Positions 1 to 4,866 of a stretch of 5,311 nucleotides of DNA are shown one piece after another. Each line of letters opens with the position of its first letter. The first letter of the stretch is position 1. The translations under genes and the position numbers were made by a program. Below the pieces are notes generated by a model, which saw only the letters and a program-made list of their open reading frames with translations, did not search any database and was not told where the DNA came from. This DNA is from Gemmatimonadales bacterium (GTDB lineage: Bacteria > Gemmatimonadota > Gemmatimonadetes > Gemmatimonadales > GWC2-71-9), in the NCBI GenBank assembly GCA_025924275.1, contig JAICEH010000157.1, positions 1-5,311 on the forward strand. Reading direction: 5' to 3'.

Positions 1-701
1 CGGTGCTCTTCTTCGTCTACGGCGGGCCCGGCTCCAACACCGTGCTCGATTCCTGGGGCGGGGCGCAGTACCTCTGGCACACCCTGCTCACCCAGCACGG
101 CGTCATCGTGGCGAGCGTGGACAACCGCGGCACCGGGAACCGTGGCGCCGAGTTCAAGAAGGTCGTCTACGGGCGGCTCGGCGTGGTGGAGACGGAGGAC
201 CAGGCCGCCGCCGCCCGCGCGGTGGGCCGGCTGCCCTACGTGGATTCCGCCCGGATGGGCATCTGGGGCTGGAGCTACGGGGGCTTCATGACGCTCAACG
301 CGCTCTTCCGCCACCCCGACGTCTACCGGATGGGCATGGCGGTGGCCCCGGTGACCCACTGGAAGTACTACGACAACATCTACACCGAGCGGTACAACGG
401 GCTCATCGCCGAGAACCAGTCCGGGTATGACGCCGGCTCGCCGCTCACCTACGCCGACTCGCTGCGCGGGCGCCTGCTCCTGGTGCACGGCACCGGCGAC
501 GACAACGTCCACTACCAGAATTCCGAGGCGCTGATCGACCGCCTGGTCCAGGCGAACAAGCAGTTCACCCTGATGTCGTACCCCAACCGGAACCACGGCA
601 TCTTCGGGGGCAACACCACCGTGCACCTCCGCCGCCTGCTGACCGACTTCGCGCTCCGCGAGCTCGGCGTCGAGTCCGCGGAGTCTCCCCCCCTCCCGTA
701 G
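1..701 (+). CDS. S9 family (DPP-IV-like) serine peptidase, C-terminal catalytic domain, 5'-truncated
   Basis: This is the alpha/beta-hydrolase half of a prolyl-oligopeptidase-family (S9) exopeptidase. Such enzymes cleave short peptides, often releasing N-terminal dipeptides, and are usually periplasmic or secreted. The window opens inside the gene, in the third reading frame. The GTG at position 3 is an internal valine codon, not a start. Counting from that codon, 232 residues remain. Visible are the YGGPGS oxyanion-region motif (residues 6-11), the nucleophile elbow GWSYGG (89-94, Ser91), the acid loop HGTGDDNVH (162-170, probable catalytic Asp166) and NHG (197-199, His198). Order and spacing match the DPP-IV triad. 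The N-terminal beta-propeller and any signal peptide lie upstream and cannot be seen. The gene ends in TAG at 699-701. An exact subfamily (DPP4, Xaa-Pro or acylaminoacyl type) cannot be fixed from this half; the DDNVH loop and GWSYGG favour the DPP-IV-like branch. Confidence 0.93.
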   Translation, partial: VLFFVYGGPGSNTVLDSWGGAQYLWHTLLTQHGVIVASVDNRGTGNRGAEFKKVVYGRLGVVETEDQAAAARAVGRLPYVDSARMGIWGWSYGGFMTLNALFRHPDVYRMGMAVAPVTHWKYYDNIYTERYNGLIAENQSGYDAGSPLTYADSLRGRLLLVHGTGDDNVHYQNSEALIDRLVQANKQFTLMSYPNRNHGIFGGNTTVHLRRLLTDFALRELGVESAESPPLP

Positions 702-707
702 CGGGGG
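693..707 (+). terminator. possible weak stem-loop at the end of the peptidase gene
   Basis: A 6-bp stem (693-698 with 702-707, one G-T wobble) closes a 3-nt loop that is the peptidase stop codon itself. No T-run follows, so it is not a convincing intrinsic terminator; it may only reflect the G/C runs here. It is listed because nothing else separates the peptidase from the next gene. Confidence 0.15.
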
Positions 708-714
708 CTAGATT

Positions 715-728
715 CGGGGTGAACCCCG
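715..728 (+). other. short perfect hairpin in the leader of the 71-aa gene
   Basis: CGGGG (715-719) pairs perfectly with CCCCG (724-728) around a TGAA tetraloop, ending 3 nt before the Shine-Dalgarno sequence at 732-737. It could affect ribosome access or transcript stability, but a five-pair G/C stem arises easily in DNA this GC-rich. The structure is seen in the sequence; any role is inference. Confidence 0.3.
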
Positions 729-731
729 GCC

Positions 732-737
732 AGGAGG
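732..737 (+). promoter_or_regulatory. ribosome binding site that fixes the start of the 71-aa gene
   Basis: AGGAGG lies 5 nt before GTG at 743. An in-frame GTG at 719 would add eight residues, but it has no comparable site and would sit inside the 715-728 hairpin. The start at 743 is therefore preferred. Confidence 0.75.
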
Positions 738-742
738 GTCCC

Positions 743-958
743 GTGACCTACGAGGAGATCGTCGAGGTGCTCGGGTACGCCAGTGGACATGACCTGGCAG
801 TGAAGCTGACCACCGCCGACCGGCGGGAAGTCGTCGGCGTGCCCACCAGCGTGGACGCCGGGCGGACGGCCCACGAGGTGTACCTCCGCCCCGCCGGCGA
901 TCCCGACCTGGAGATCGCCGTCAGCCTCGGGGCCGTCACCGCCGTGGAGATCGCCTAG
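743..958 (+). CDS. small conserved-looking protein of unknown function, 71 aa, upstream of serine dehydratase
   Basis: I do not recognise this protein. From the GTG at 743 it starts MTYEEIVEVLGYASG, a short acidic helix. The rest alternates in short beta-like strands and turns: LAVKLTTADR, EVVGVPTSV, HEVYLRP, LEIAVSLGAVTAVEI. This pattern resembles small SH3- or Sm-like barrels such as the Rof/Rho-binding type, but that is a fold guess from strand spacing only. It has no signal peptide, membrane segment or cysteine, so it is probably cytosolic. The stop TAG (956-958) is one base from the GTG of sdaAB, so the two are very likely co-transcribed and translationally coupled. The coupling suggests a role connected with serine dehydratase expression or activity, or simply shared transcription. 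Reading frame, strong RBS and codon bias support a real gene. Confidence 0.75.
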   Translation: MTYEEIVEVLGYASGHDLAVKLTTADRREVVGVPTSVDAGRTAHEVYLRPAGDPDLEIAVSLGAVTAVEIA

Positions 959-959
959 G

Positions 960-1622
960 GTGGTATCGCTCCTCGACATCATCGGCCCCGTGATGGTCGG
1001 GCCCTCGTCGTCGCACACGGCGGGGGCCTGCCGCATCGGGCTCTTCGCCCGGGCGCTGGCCGGCGGGCAGCCCGGGAGCGCCCGGGTGGAGCTCCACGGC
1101 TCCTTCGCCCGGACCGGCGTGGGCCATGGCACCGACCGCGCCATCGTGGGCGGCCTGCTCGGCTTCCAGCCCGACGACGAGCGGCTCCGCGCGAGCCTCG
1201 AGCTGGCCCGCGAGGCCGGCCTCGACGTGTCCTTCGCCAACACGACCCTCCGCGGCGAGCACCATCCCAACACGGCCCGGCTCACCCTCACCCGGGGCGA
1301 TCGCACCATCGCGGTCACCGGCTCCTCGATCGGGGCCGGGCGGATCAGCATCACCGGGATCGACGGGTACCCGGTCGAGATCACGGGCGCACTTCCCACC
1401 CTGGTCTTCGTGGCGCCCGACGTGCCCGGGATCGTGGCCGCCGCCACCTCCGCCCTCGCCGGCGAGTCGGCCAACATCGCCACCATGCGCGTCTCCCGCC
1501 GCCGGAAGGGCGGCGAGGCCATCCACGTCTACGAGCTCGACTCGGCCCCGTCCGACGGCGCCGTCGAGGCCATTCGCGCGCTCGGGGTGCGGATGGTGCG
1601 GGCCGTCCCCCGGGTGGCCTGA
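960..1622 (+). CDS. sdaAB: L-serine dehydratase, iron-sulfur-dependent, beta subunit
   Basis: This is the beta chain of the two-subunit (Bacillus/Clostridium-type) [4Fe-4S] L-serine dehydratase, which with the alpha chain converts L-serine to pyruvate and ammonia in the cytosol. The 220 residues match the usual beta-chain length. Characteristic motifs are GPSSSHTAG (14-22), GHGTDRA (55-61), HHPNTA (101-106) and SIGAGRI (123-129). From about residue 147 a C-terminal ACT domain begins (TLVFVAPDVPGIV...), the regulatory or serine-sensing domain of this family. The start is GTG at 960, one base after the preceding stop; GGAGA at 946-950, inside the upstream gene, is the likely ribosome binding site. 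The stop TGA at 1620-1622 shares its A with the ATG of sdaAA, the usual arrangement for subunits made in equal amounts. No defect is visible. Confidence 0.95.
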   Translation: MVSLLDIIGPVMVGPSSSHTAGACRIGLFARALAGGQPGSARVELHGSFARTGVGHGTDRAIVGGLLGFQPDDERLRASLELAREAGLDVSFANTTLRGEHHPNTARLTLTRGDRTIAVTGSSIGAGRISITGIDGYPVEITGALPTLVFVAPDVPGIVAAATSALAGESANIATMRVSRRRKGGEAIHVYELDSAPSDGAVEAIRALGVRMVRAVPRVA

Positions 1623-2503
1623 TGTTCGACTCGGTCCGCGAGGCGGTGGATCGCGCCGCCCGGGAGGGCGTGAGCCTCGGCGAGGTGGCGCTCCGCGCGG
1701 AGTCCGAGGCCGGGCTCCGGTCCCGGGTCGAGGTCGAGGCGGCTCTCGCGCGCGCGCTTCAAGTGATGCGCGGGGCCATCGACCGGGGCCGCCAGGGCGA
1801 CCTGCGGAGCGTCTCGGGCCTGGTCGGGGGCGACGCGGCGCTCGTCGCCCGCTCTCCCGGCCCCCTCGGCGGCACGCTGTTCACCGACGTGCTGAGCGGT
1901 GCCCTGGCGGTGCAGGAGGTCAACGCGGCGATGGGCGTGATCGTGGCCGCGCCCACCGCCGGCGGCGCCGGCGTCCTCCCCGGCGTGCTGCTGGGCCTCG
2001 GCACGCGGTGCCGGCTCGACGACGCCACCCTGGTCCGGGGGCTCGCCGCCGCCGGGCTGGTCGGTGCGGTGGTGGCGGTGCGGGCCTCGCTGTCCGGGGC
2101 CGAGGGGGGCTGCCAGGCCGAGACCGGTGCCGCGGCCGCGATGGCGGCGGCGGCCGGGGTCGAGGTGCTGGGCGGCAGCCCGGAGGAGGCCGAGCACGCC
2201 ATCGGGCTCACGATGCAGGGCACGCTGGGCCTGGTCTGCGACCCCCTCGGCGGCCTGGTCGAGGTGCCTTGCGTGTACCGGAACGCCACCGGCGCGGCGA
2301 TGGCGCTGGCCGGCATCGAGATGGCCCTGAGCGGGGTCCGGTTCCCCATCCCGGTGGACGAGGTCATCGACACGATGGGGGAGATCGGCCGGAGGATGGA
2401 CGTCCGCTACCGGGAGACGGCAGGGGGTGGCCTGGCCGCCACGCCGACCGGCCGGCGGCTTGCCCGGGAGCGGCTGGTCGCCCTCAAGGGCAAGCCTTCG
2501 TGA
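1622..2503 (+). CDS. sdaAA: L-serine dehydratase, iron-sulfur-dependent, alpha subunit
   Basis: This is the catalytic chain that carries the [4Fe-4S] cluster, which acts as a Lewis acid to eliminate water from serine. Its 293 residues fit the family length. Landmarks are SVSGLVGGDA (63-72), APTAGGAG (110-117), EGGCQAE (161-167), LVCDP (204-208), GLVEVPC (211-217) and RETAGGG...ATPTG near the C-terminus. The presumed cluster ligands are Cys164, Cys206 and Cys217. Their spacings of 42 and 11 residues equal those recalled for the Legionella enzyme (Cys343/385/396). Where Bacillus-type proteins have a second cysteine in CQAEC, this protein has Thr168; single-chain enzymes also lack that cysteine, so activity is not put in doubt. 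It overlaps sdaAB by one base. No terminator is evident after it, and a 70-nt gap follows. Confidence 0.95.
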   Translation: MFDSVREAVDRAAREGVSLGEVALRAESEAGLRSRVEVEAALARALQVMRGAIDRGRQGDLRSVSGLVGGDAALVARSPGPLGGTLFTDVLSGALAVQEVNAAMGVIVAAPTAGGAGVLPGVLLGLGTRCRLDDATLVRGLAAAGLVGAVVAVRASLSGAEGGCQAETGAAAAMAAAAGVEVLGGSPEEAEHAIGLTMQGTLGLVCDPLGGLVEVPCVYRNATGAAMALAGIEMALSGVRFPIPVDEVIDTMGEIGRRMDVRYRETAGGGLAATPTGRRLARERLVALKGKPS

Positions 2504-2533
2504 CCCCGGGGGCACTGGCCGGCCGGTTCGTTC

Positions 2534-2560
2534 TGAAACAAATTGAAACACCGGGGCGTA
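2534..2560 (+). promoter_or_regulatory. candidate ECF-sigma promoter (TGAAAC-N17-CGTA) for the membrane-protein/pspA operon
   Basis: The gap between sdaAA and array gene 1 holds the only AT-richer patch in the window (about 2527-2550). TGAAAC at 2534-2539 is followed after 17 nt by CGTA at 2557-2560. This matches the Bacillus sigma-W type promoter (TGAAAC, 16-17 nt, CGTA) and, more generally, the AAC/CGT core of ECF promoters. Sigma-W controls pspA in B. subtilis, which fits a gene set ending in pspA. A second TGAAAC at 2544-2549, 10 bp on, has no matching downstream element. Caveat: transcription would begin near 2566-2568, leaving a very short leader that loses the AGGGGG stretch (2560-2565) before ATG 2574. 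The promoter reading is inference. Confidence 0.45.
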
Positions 2561-2573
2561 GGGGGCCGGGACC

Positions 2574-2855
2574 ATGGAAGACATCCTCGCGATCCTCCTG
2601 ATCTTCGGCGGCGGCACCCTGATCGCCGTGTCCTTCAGCCCCATCGGCAAGGCCATCGCGGCGCGGATCCGCGGGGGCGGTCCGACCGGCGAGGCGGCCC
2701 AGCACCTGCTCGCCGAGGTGGACGACCTCCGGGCCCAGGTGGCGGACGTGGACCAGCTCCGGGCCGAGGTGGCGGAACTGCACGAGCGGGTGGACTTCGC
2801 CGAGCGCCTGCTGGCCAAGAAGCCGGCGGGCGAGCTCGCCCCGCCGGGGGGCTGA
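2574..2855 (+). CDS. array gene 1: small PspB-like membrane protein with coiled coil, 93 aa
   Basis: First of seven tandem paralogues, named by layout rather than known function. Residues 4-21 form one hydrophobic membrane segment. SPIGKAIAARIR (22-33) is a basic stretch that by the positive-inside rule places the rest in the cytoplasm. Residues 44-82 form a heptad-rich coiled coil ending in the array signature ELHERVDFAERLL (68-80). This copy deviates most from the array consensus: His70 for Glu and Val73 for Leu. The tail is short and proline-rich. The start is ATG at 2574, 70 nt after sdaAA, and the only upstream purine run is AGGGGG at 2560-2565. Array gene 2 follows after a 4-nt gap. Anchor plus cytoplasmic coiled coil resembles PspB, which recruits or relieves PspA at the membrane; that assignment rests on layout, a short motif match and the nearby pspA. 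Confidence 0.8.
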   Translation: MEDILAILLIFGGGTLIAVSFSPIGKAIAARIRGGGPTGEAAQHLLAEVDDLRAQVADVDQLRAEVAELHERVDFAERLLAKKPAGELAPPGG

Positions 2856-2859
2856 ACCG

Positions 2860-3147
2860 ATGGACGACATCCTCAAGTTCTTCGGCGTGATGATGAGCAT
2901 CGCGCTCGCCGGCGGCGGGGCGTATGCCGTCATCGCGCTCATCTCGGTCTGGGTCAAGCGGATGGAGCGTCGGGGCGCGGCCCAGGATCCGGCCCTCGAG
3001 GAGGAGCTCCTGCGACTCCGCGACCGGGTGCACCAGCTCGAGGGGGCGGAAGAGCGGATGGCCGAGCTCGAGGAACGGCTGGACTTCGCGGAGCGGATGC
3101 TCACCCAGGCGCGGGATGCCCGACTCGGGGCGGGGGAGGAGCGGTGA
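2860..3147 (+). CDS. array gene 2: small PspB-like membrane protein with coiled coil, 95 aa
   Basis: Second paralogue. A glycine/alanine-rich membrane segment spans about residues 7-32, followed by the basic KRMERR (33-38). Unlike copies 1, 3, 4, 5 and 7, it lacks the P-x-x-R-A-L-A-R type juxtamembrane motif. A charged coiled coil covers about 46-86 and contains ELEERLDFAERML (69-81); the preceding segment RVHQLEGAEERMAELEE closely parallels RVQLLEGAQARVLELEE of array gene 3, so these two look like the closest pair in the coil. The N-terminus MDDILKFFG echoes the MEDILAILL of gene 1. ATG 2860 has a G-run at 2846-2851 as ribosome binding site. Its stop overlaps the GTG start of the next gene by 4 nt. 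Probable inner-membrane protein with C-terminus in the cytoplasm. Confidence 0.8.
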   Translation: MDDILKFFGVMMSIALAGGGAYAVIALISVWVKRMERRGAAQDPALEEELLRLRDRVHQLEGAEERMAELEERLDFAERMLTQARDARLGAGEER

Positions 3148-3521
3148 TCCAGGTCCAGGATGCGCCGGTCGTGGTCCAGGTCCCGGCGCCGGAGATCCCG
3201 CCGATCCCGGACTTCCCGACGCCGGCCCCGTGGGAGATGATGCCGCCGCAGGCGATGGTGCTGATCGCGCTGGCATTCATCGCGGCGTCCGCCTTCGTCC
3301 TCTGGCCGCTCTTCCGGGCGTTGGCCCGCCGGATCGAGGGCCGCGGCCCGGGGGATGCCGCGCATCTCCGGGAGGAGCTGATGGACCTCCGGGAGCGGGT
3401 GCAGCTCCTGGAAGGAGCCCAGGCACGCGTGCTGGAGCTCGAGGAGCGGCTGGACTTCGCCGAGCGGCTCCTCACGGAGCGGAGCGCGCCGGCCCGGCTG
3501 CGGGAACCGGAGGGACGATGA
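3144..3521 (+). CDS. array gene 3: PspB-like membrane protein with proline-rich N-terminal arm, 125 aa
   Basis: Third and longest paralogue. It starts at GTG 3144, inside a GTGA overlap with gene 2, with GGAGG at 3135-3139. The first 35 residues are a proline/valine-rich hydrophilic arm (VQVPAPEIPPIPDFPTPAP) that no other copy has. With the membrane segment at about 37-54 and basic residues after it (RALARRIEGR, 58-67), the arm would face the periplasm. The coiled coil spans about 74-113 and carries ELEERLDFAERLL (98-110), followed by a tail with RLREPEGR. A later start at ATG 3237 or 3240 would remove the arm and give a protein the size of its neighbours, but it has no well-spaced ribosome binding site; the GTGA overlap favours 3144. 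The arm could be a contact or sensor element in the envelope, which is inference. Confidence 0.78.
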   Translation: MIQVQDAPVVVQVPAPEIPPIPDFPTPAPWEMMPPQAMVLIALAFIAASAFVLWPLFRALARRIEGRGPGDAAHLREELMDLRERVQLLEGAQARVLELEERLDFAERLLTERSAPARLREPEGR

Positions 3522-3886
3522 GCGGCCGCGGCTCGGACATGTTCTACTTCGCGGTGGCGGCCGTCGCCGTGTCGCTCGCGGGGATGGTCATCGCGGGCAC
3601 GGCGCTCGCCGGCAAGGACTTCGCCATCCCGACCATCCTGATGCTGGGGATCGGCGGCACCATGGTCCTGCGCGGCCCACTGGGCCGCGCGCTCGCGCGG
3701 CGGATCGAGGGGGGGGCCGCCGCCGGACTCGAGGTCGAGCCCGTGCTCCACGAGGTGGACGAGCTGCGTGCGCGGGTGGGCGAGCTGGAGGAGCGGCTCG
3801 ACTTCACGGAGCGCCTGCTGGCGCGCGAACGCGAGCCGGCACCCCTGCCCGCCGGCCGCCCGGAGGGACCCGATGCCGCCCGGTGA
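3518..3886 (+). CDS. array gene 4: PspB-like protein with two membrane segments, 122 aa
   Basis: Fourth paralogue, starting at ATG 3518 in an ATGA overlap with gene 3; GGAGGG at 3509-3514 is the ribosome binding site. It has two hydrophobic stretches (about 9-32 and 35-51) separated by LAGKD, so both ends should be cytoplasmic. The second stretch is followed by RGPLGRALARRIEGG (52-66), almost the same as the RGPLGRSLAR of array gene 5. The coiled coil covers about 72-105 with ELEERLDFTERLL (89-101). Threonine replaces the alanine after Phe, as in genes 5 and 6. The C-terminal tail is proline-rich. Its last 14 nt overlap gene 5. The shared motifs suggest that genes 4 and 5 derive from a local duplication. 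Confidence 0.78.
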   Translation: MSGRGSDMFYFAVAAVAVSLAGMVIAGTALAGKDFAIPTILMLGIGGTMVLRGPLGRALARRIEGGAAAGLEVEPVLHEVDELRARVGELEERLDFTERLLAREREPAPLPAGRPEGPDAAR

Positions 3887-4166
3887 CCTGGCCCCCCTCA
3901 TCGGCGTCTCGGTGCTCGCGGTCTGCTCGGCAGCGGTGCTCATCCTCCGGGGCCCGCTGGGCAGGAGCCTGGCGCGCTGGGTGGACACCTGGGGGGAGAA
4001 CGAGCGGCTGCACCACCTGGCCAAGGGCGGTGCCGCCGGGGCCGACCCCGCGCGGGTGGAGGAGCTGGAGCACCGCATGCTGGAGCTGGAGGAGCGGCTC
4101 GACTTCACCGAGCGGGTGCTGGCGCAGCGGGGCGAGCCGGTCCGGCTCCGGGAGCCGCGGGCATGA
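3873..4166 (+). CDS. array gene 5: small PspB-like membrane protein with coiled coil, 97 aa
   Basis: Fifth paralogue. ATG 3873 has GGAGGG at 3862-3867 with 5-nt spacing and lies 14 nt inside the end of gene 4. This is the only long overlap in the array, but no other in-frame start fits the membrane segment. One hydrophobic segment covers about residues 8-25 and includes Cys18, the only cysteine in the array proteins. Then come RGPLGRSLARWVDTW (26-40) and a linker, and a coiled coil from about 57 to 87 with ELEERLDFTERVL (71-83). The half-turn just before it, VEELEHRMLELEE, looks like a partial internal repeat of the signature. The tail is VRLREPRA, like that of gene 3. It is joined to gene 6 by an ATGA overlap. 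Confidence 0.78.
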   Translation: MPPGDLAPLIGVSVLAVCSAAVLILRGPLGRSLARWVDTWGENERLHHLAKGGAAGADPARVEELEHRMLELEERLDFTERVLAQRGEPVRLREPRA

Positions 4167-4537
4167 TGCACTGGTGGCGGCGCATCTTCGGGCTCGACCC
4201 GATCGACCTGACCATCCACGTGACCGTGACCGGGCTGGTGGCGGGGGTCGTGTCCTCTGCGGGCGGCAACGAGGAGACGATCGTGCTGGGGGTGCTGGCG
4301 CTCGGCACCGTGCTGTATGCCTGGCGCCGGCAGCGCGCGCTCCGGACCCTGCCGGCCCCGCCGCTGGAGGACTACGAGCGGGCGCGGATCGAGGACCTGG
4401 AGGCCCGGATGTCCGACCTGGAGGCCGCCCACGGGCGGCTGCTCGAGCTGGAGGAGCGCCTGGACTTCACCGAACGGATGCTCGCCCGGAGCGGGGAGCC
4501 GGCGGCCCTGCCGCGCGAGCCGGGAGAGTCCCGGTGA
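4163..4537 (+). CDS. array gene 6: PspB-like protein with basic-aromatic N-terminus and two hydrophobic segments, 124 aa
   Basis: Sixth paralogue, starting at ATG 4163 in the ATGA overlap; the ATG at 4166 would remove only one residue. GGGAG at 4150-4154 is the likely ribosome binding site. The N-terminus MMHWWRRIFGLDPIDL is basic and aromatic, typical of a cytoplasmic interfacial segment. Two hydrophobic stretches follow (about 17-32 and 40-54) around a short polar loop SSAGGNEET, then RRQRALR. A two-pass topology with both ends in the cytoplasm agrees with the charges. The coiled coil runs from about 67 to 110 with ELEERLDFTERML (95-107), and the tail contains LPREPGESR. The membrane half has no visible similarity to the other copies, so the conserved coil is attached to a different anchor. 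Confidence 0.8.
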   Translation: MMHWWRRIFGLDPIDLTIHVTVTGLVAGVVSSAGGNEETIVLGVLALGTVLYAWRRQRALRTLPAPPLEDYERARIEDLEARMSDLEAAHGRLLELEERLDFTERMLARSGEPAALPREPGESR

Positions 4538-4866
4538 CGGAACTCGGCGAGTTCGCGATGTGGCTGGCGATCGGCGCCGGGCAGGTGGCGTTCTGGGTGG
4601 CGATGACGCCGGTGATCCGGGCCCTGGCCGACCGGCTGCGCGGGCGCCGGGACCTGCCGGCCGACGTCGAGGCGCGGTTCCACGCCCTCGAGCAGCGGAG
4701 CCCGCTCACCGGGGAGACGGACCTCGTGCACCAGCACCTGCTCGAGCTGGAGGAGCGCCTCGACTTCGCCGAGCGGATGCTCGCCCGGGCGGACGAGGCG
4801 GACCGCCTGCCCGGCGCACGGATGGACACCGAACGGGAGACCACGCCCAGCGGAGGCACTCGATGA
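4534..4866 (+). CDS. array gene 7: small PspB-like membrane protein with coiled coil, 110 aa
   Basis: Last paralogue. GTG 4534 lies in a GTGA overlap with gene 6, with GGGAG at 4522-4526 and 7-nt spacing. One membrane segment spans about residues 7-24. TPVIRALADRLRGRRD (25-40) is its version of the basic juxtamembrane motif. The next helix (about 43-54) is interrupted by QRSPLTGETD, a probable turn, so the coiled coil is broken before the signature ELEERLDFAERML (71-83). The last 25 residues are charged and polar (RMDTERETTPSGGTR). It overlaps the YbjN-like gene by ATGA. Orientation should be N-out with the coil in the cytoplasm. Confidence 0.8.
   Translation: MTELGEFAMWLAIGAGQVAFWVAMTPVIRALADRLRGRRDLPADVEARFHALEQRSPLTGETDLVHQHLLELEERLDFAERMLARADEADRLPGARMDTERETTPSGGTR

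Larger units (their letters stand above)
2775..4782 (+). repeat. seven dispersed copies of a 39-nt coding module (13-residue signature)
   Basis: The module encoding E-L-[E/H]-E-R-[L/V]-D-F-[A/T]-E-R-[L/M/V]-L occurs at 2775-2813, 3064-3102, 3435-3473, 3782-3820, 4083-4121, 4445-4483 and 4744-4782. Start-to-start distances are 289, 371, 347, 301, 362 and 299 nt. Copies also resemble each other at DNA level, most differences being at third positions; genes 4 and 5 are identical over roughly the first two thirds of the module. Sequence between modules is mostly divergent. These are parts of paralogous genes, not non-coding repeats. Confidence 0.9.

Noticed and set aside
709..714. TAGATT as a -10 box for the 71-aa/sdaAB unit
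   Set aside because: It matches TATAAT at only four positions, and no -35-like hexamer lies at a suitable distance (a C-run is there instead).
719..742. Eight-residue N-terminal extension of the 71-aa protein from GTG 719
   Set aside because: There is no ribosome binding site for it, whereas GTG 743 has AGGAGG at ideal spacing.
2101..2135. Damaged iron-sulfur site in sdaAA, because Thr168 replaces the second Cys of CQAEC
   Set aside because: The three presumed ligands (Cys164, Cys206, Cys217) are all present with family spacing; single-chain serine dehydratases also lack that extra cysteine.
2510..2523. Possible sigma-54 (-24/-12) promoter before the array, suggested by sigma-54 control of psp in enterobacteria
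   Set aside because: A GG-10 nt-GC arrangement exists, but the surrounding bases do not match TGGCAC or TTGC. In GC-rich DNA it is expected by chance.
2504..2526. Intrinsic terminator after sdaAA from the CCCCGGGGG and GGCCGGCC palindromes
   Set aside because: The palindromes have no loop of suitable size and no T-tract follows, so termination cannot be supported; read-through into the array remains possible.
1126..2601. A 491-codon plus-strand open frame, and long minus-strand frames over 512-1526, 1529-2818, 3101-4432 and 4467-5309
   Set aside because: They overlap well-identified genes (sdaAB, sdaAA, array, YbjN-like). Their translations are low-complexity Arg/Pro/Ala/Gly-rich sequences typical of shadow frames in GC-rich DNA, with no recognisable domain.
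2775..4782. CRISPR-like or regulatory DNA repeat array
   Set aside because: The periodic similarity is in frame and protein-coding in every copy, with irregular 289-371 nt spacing and third-position differences, so it reflects gene duplication.
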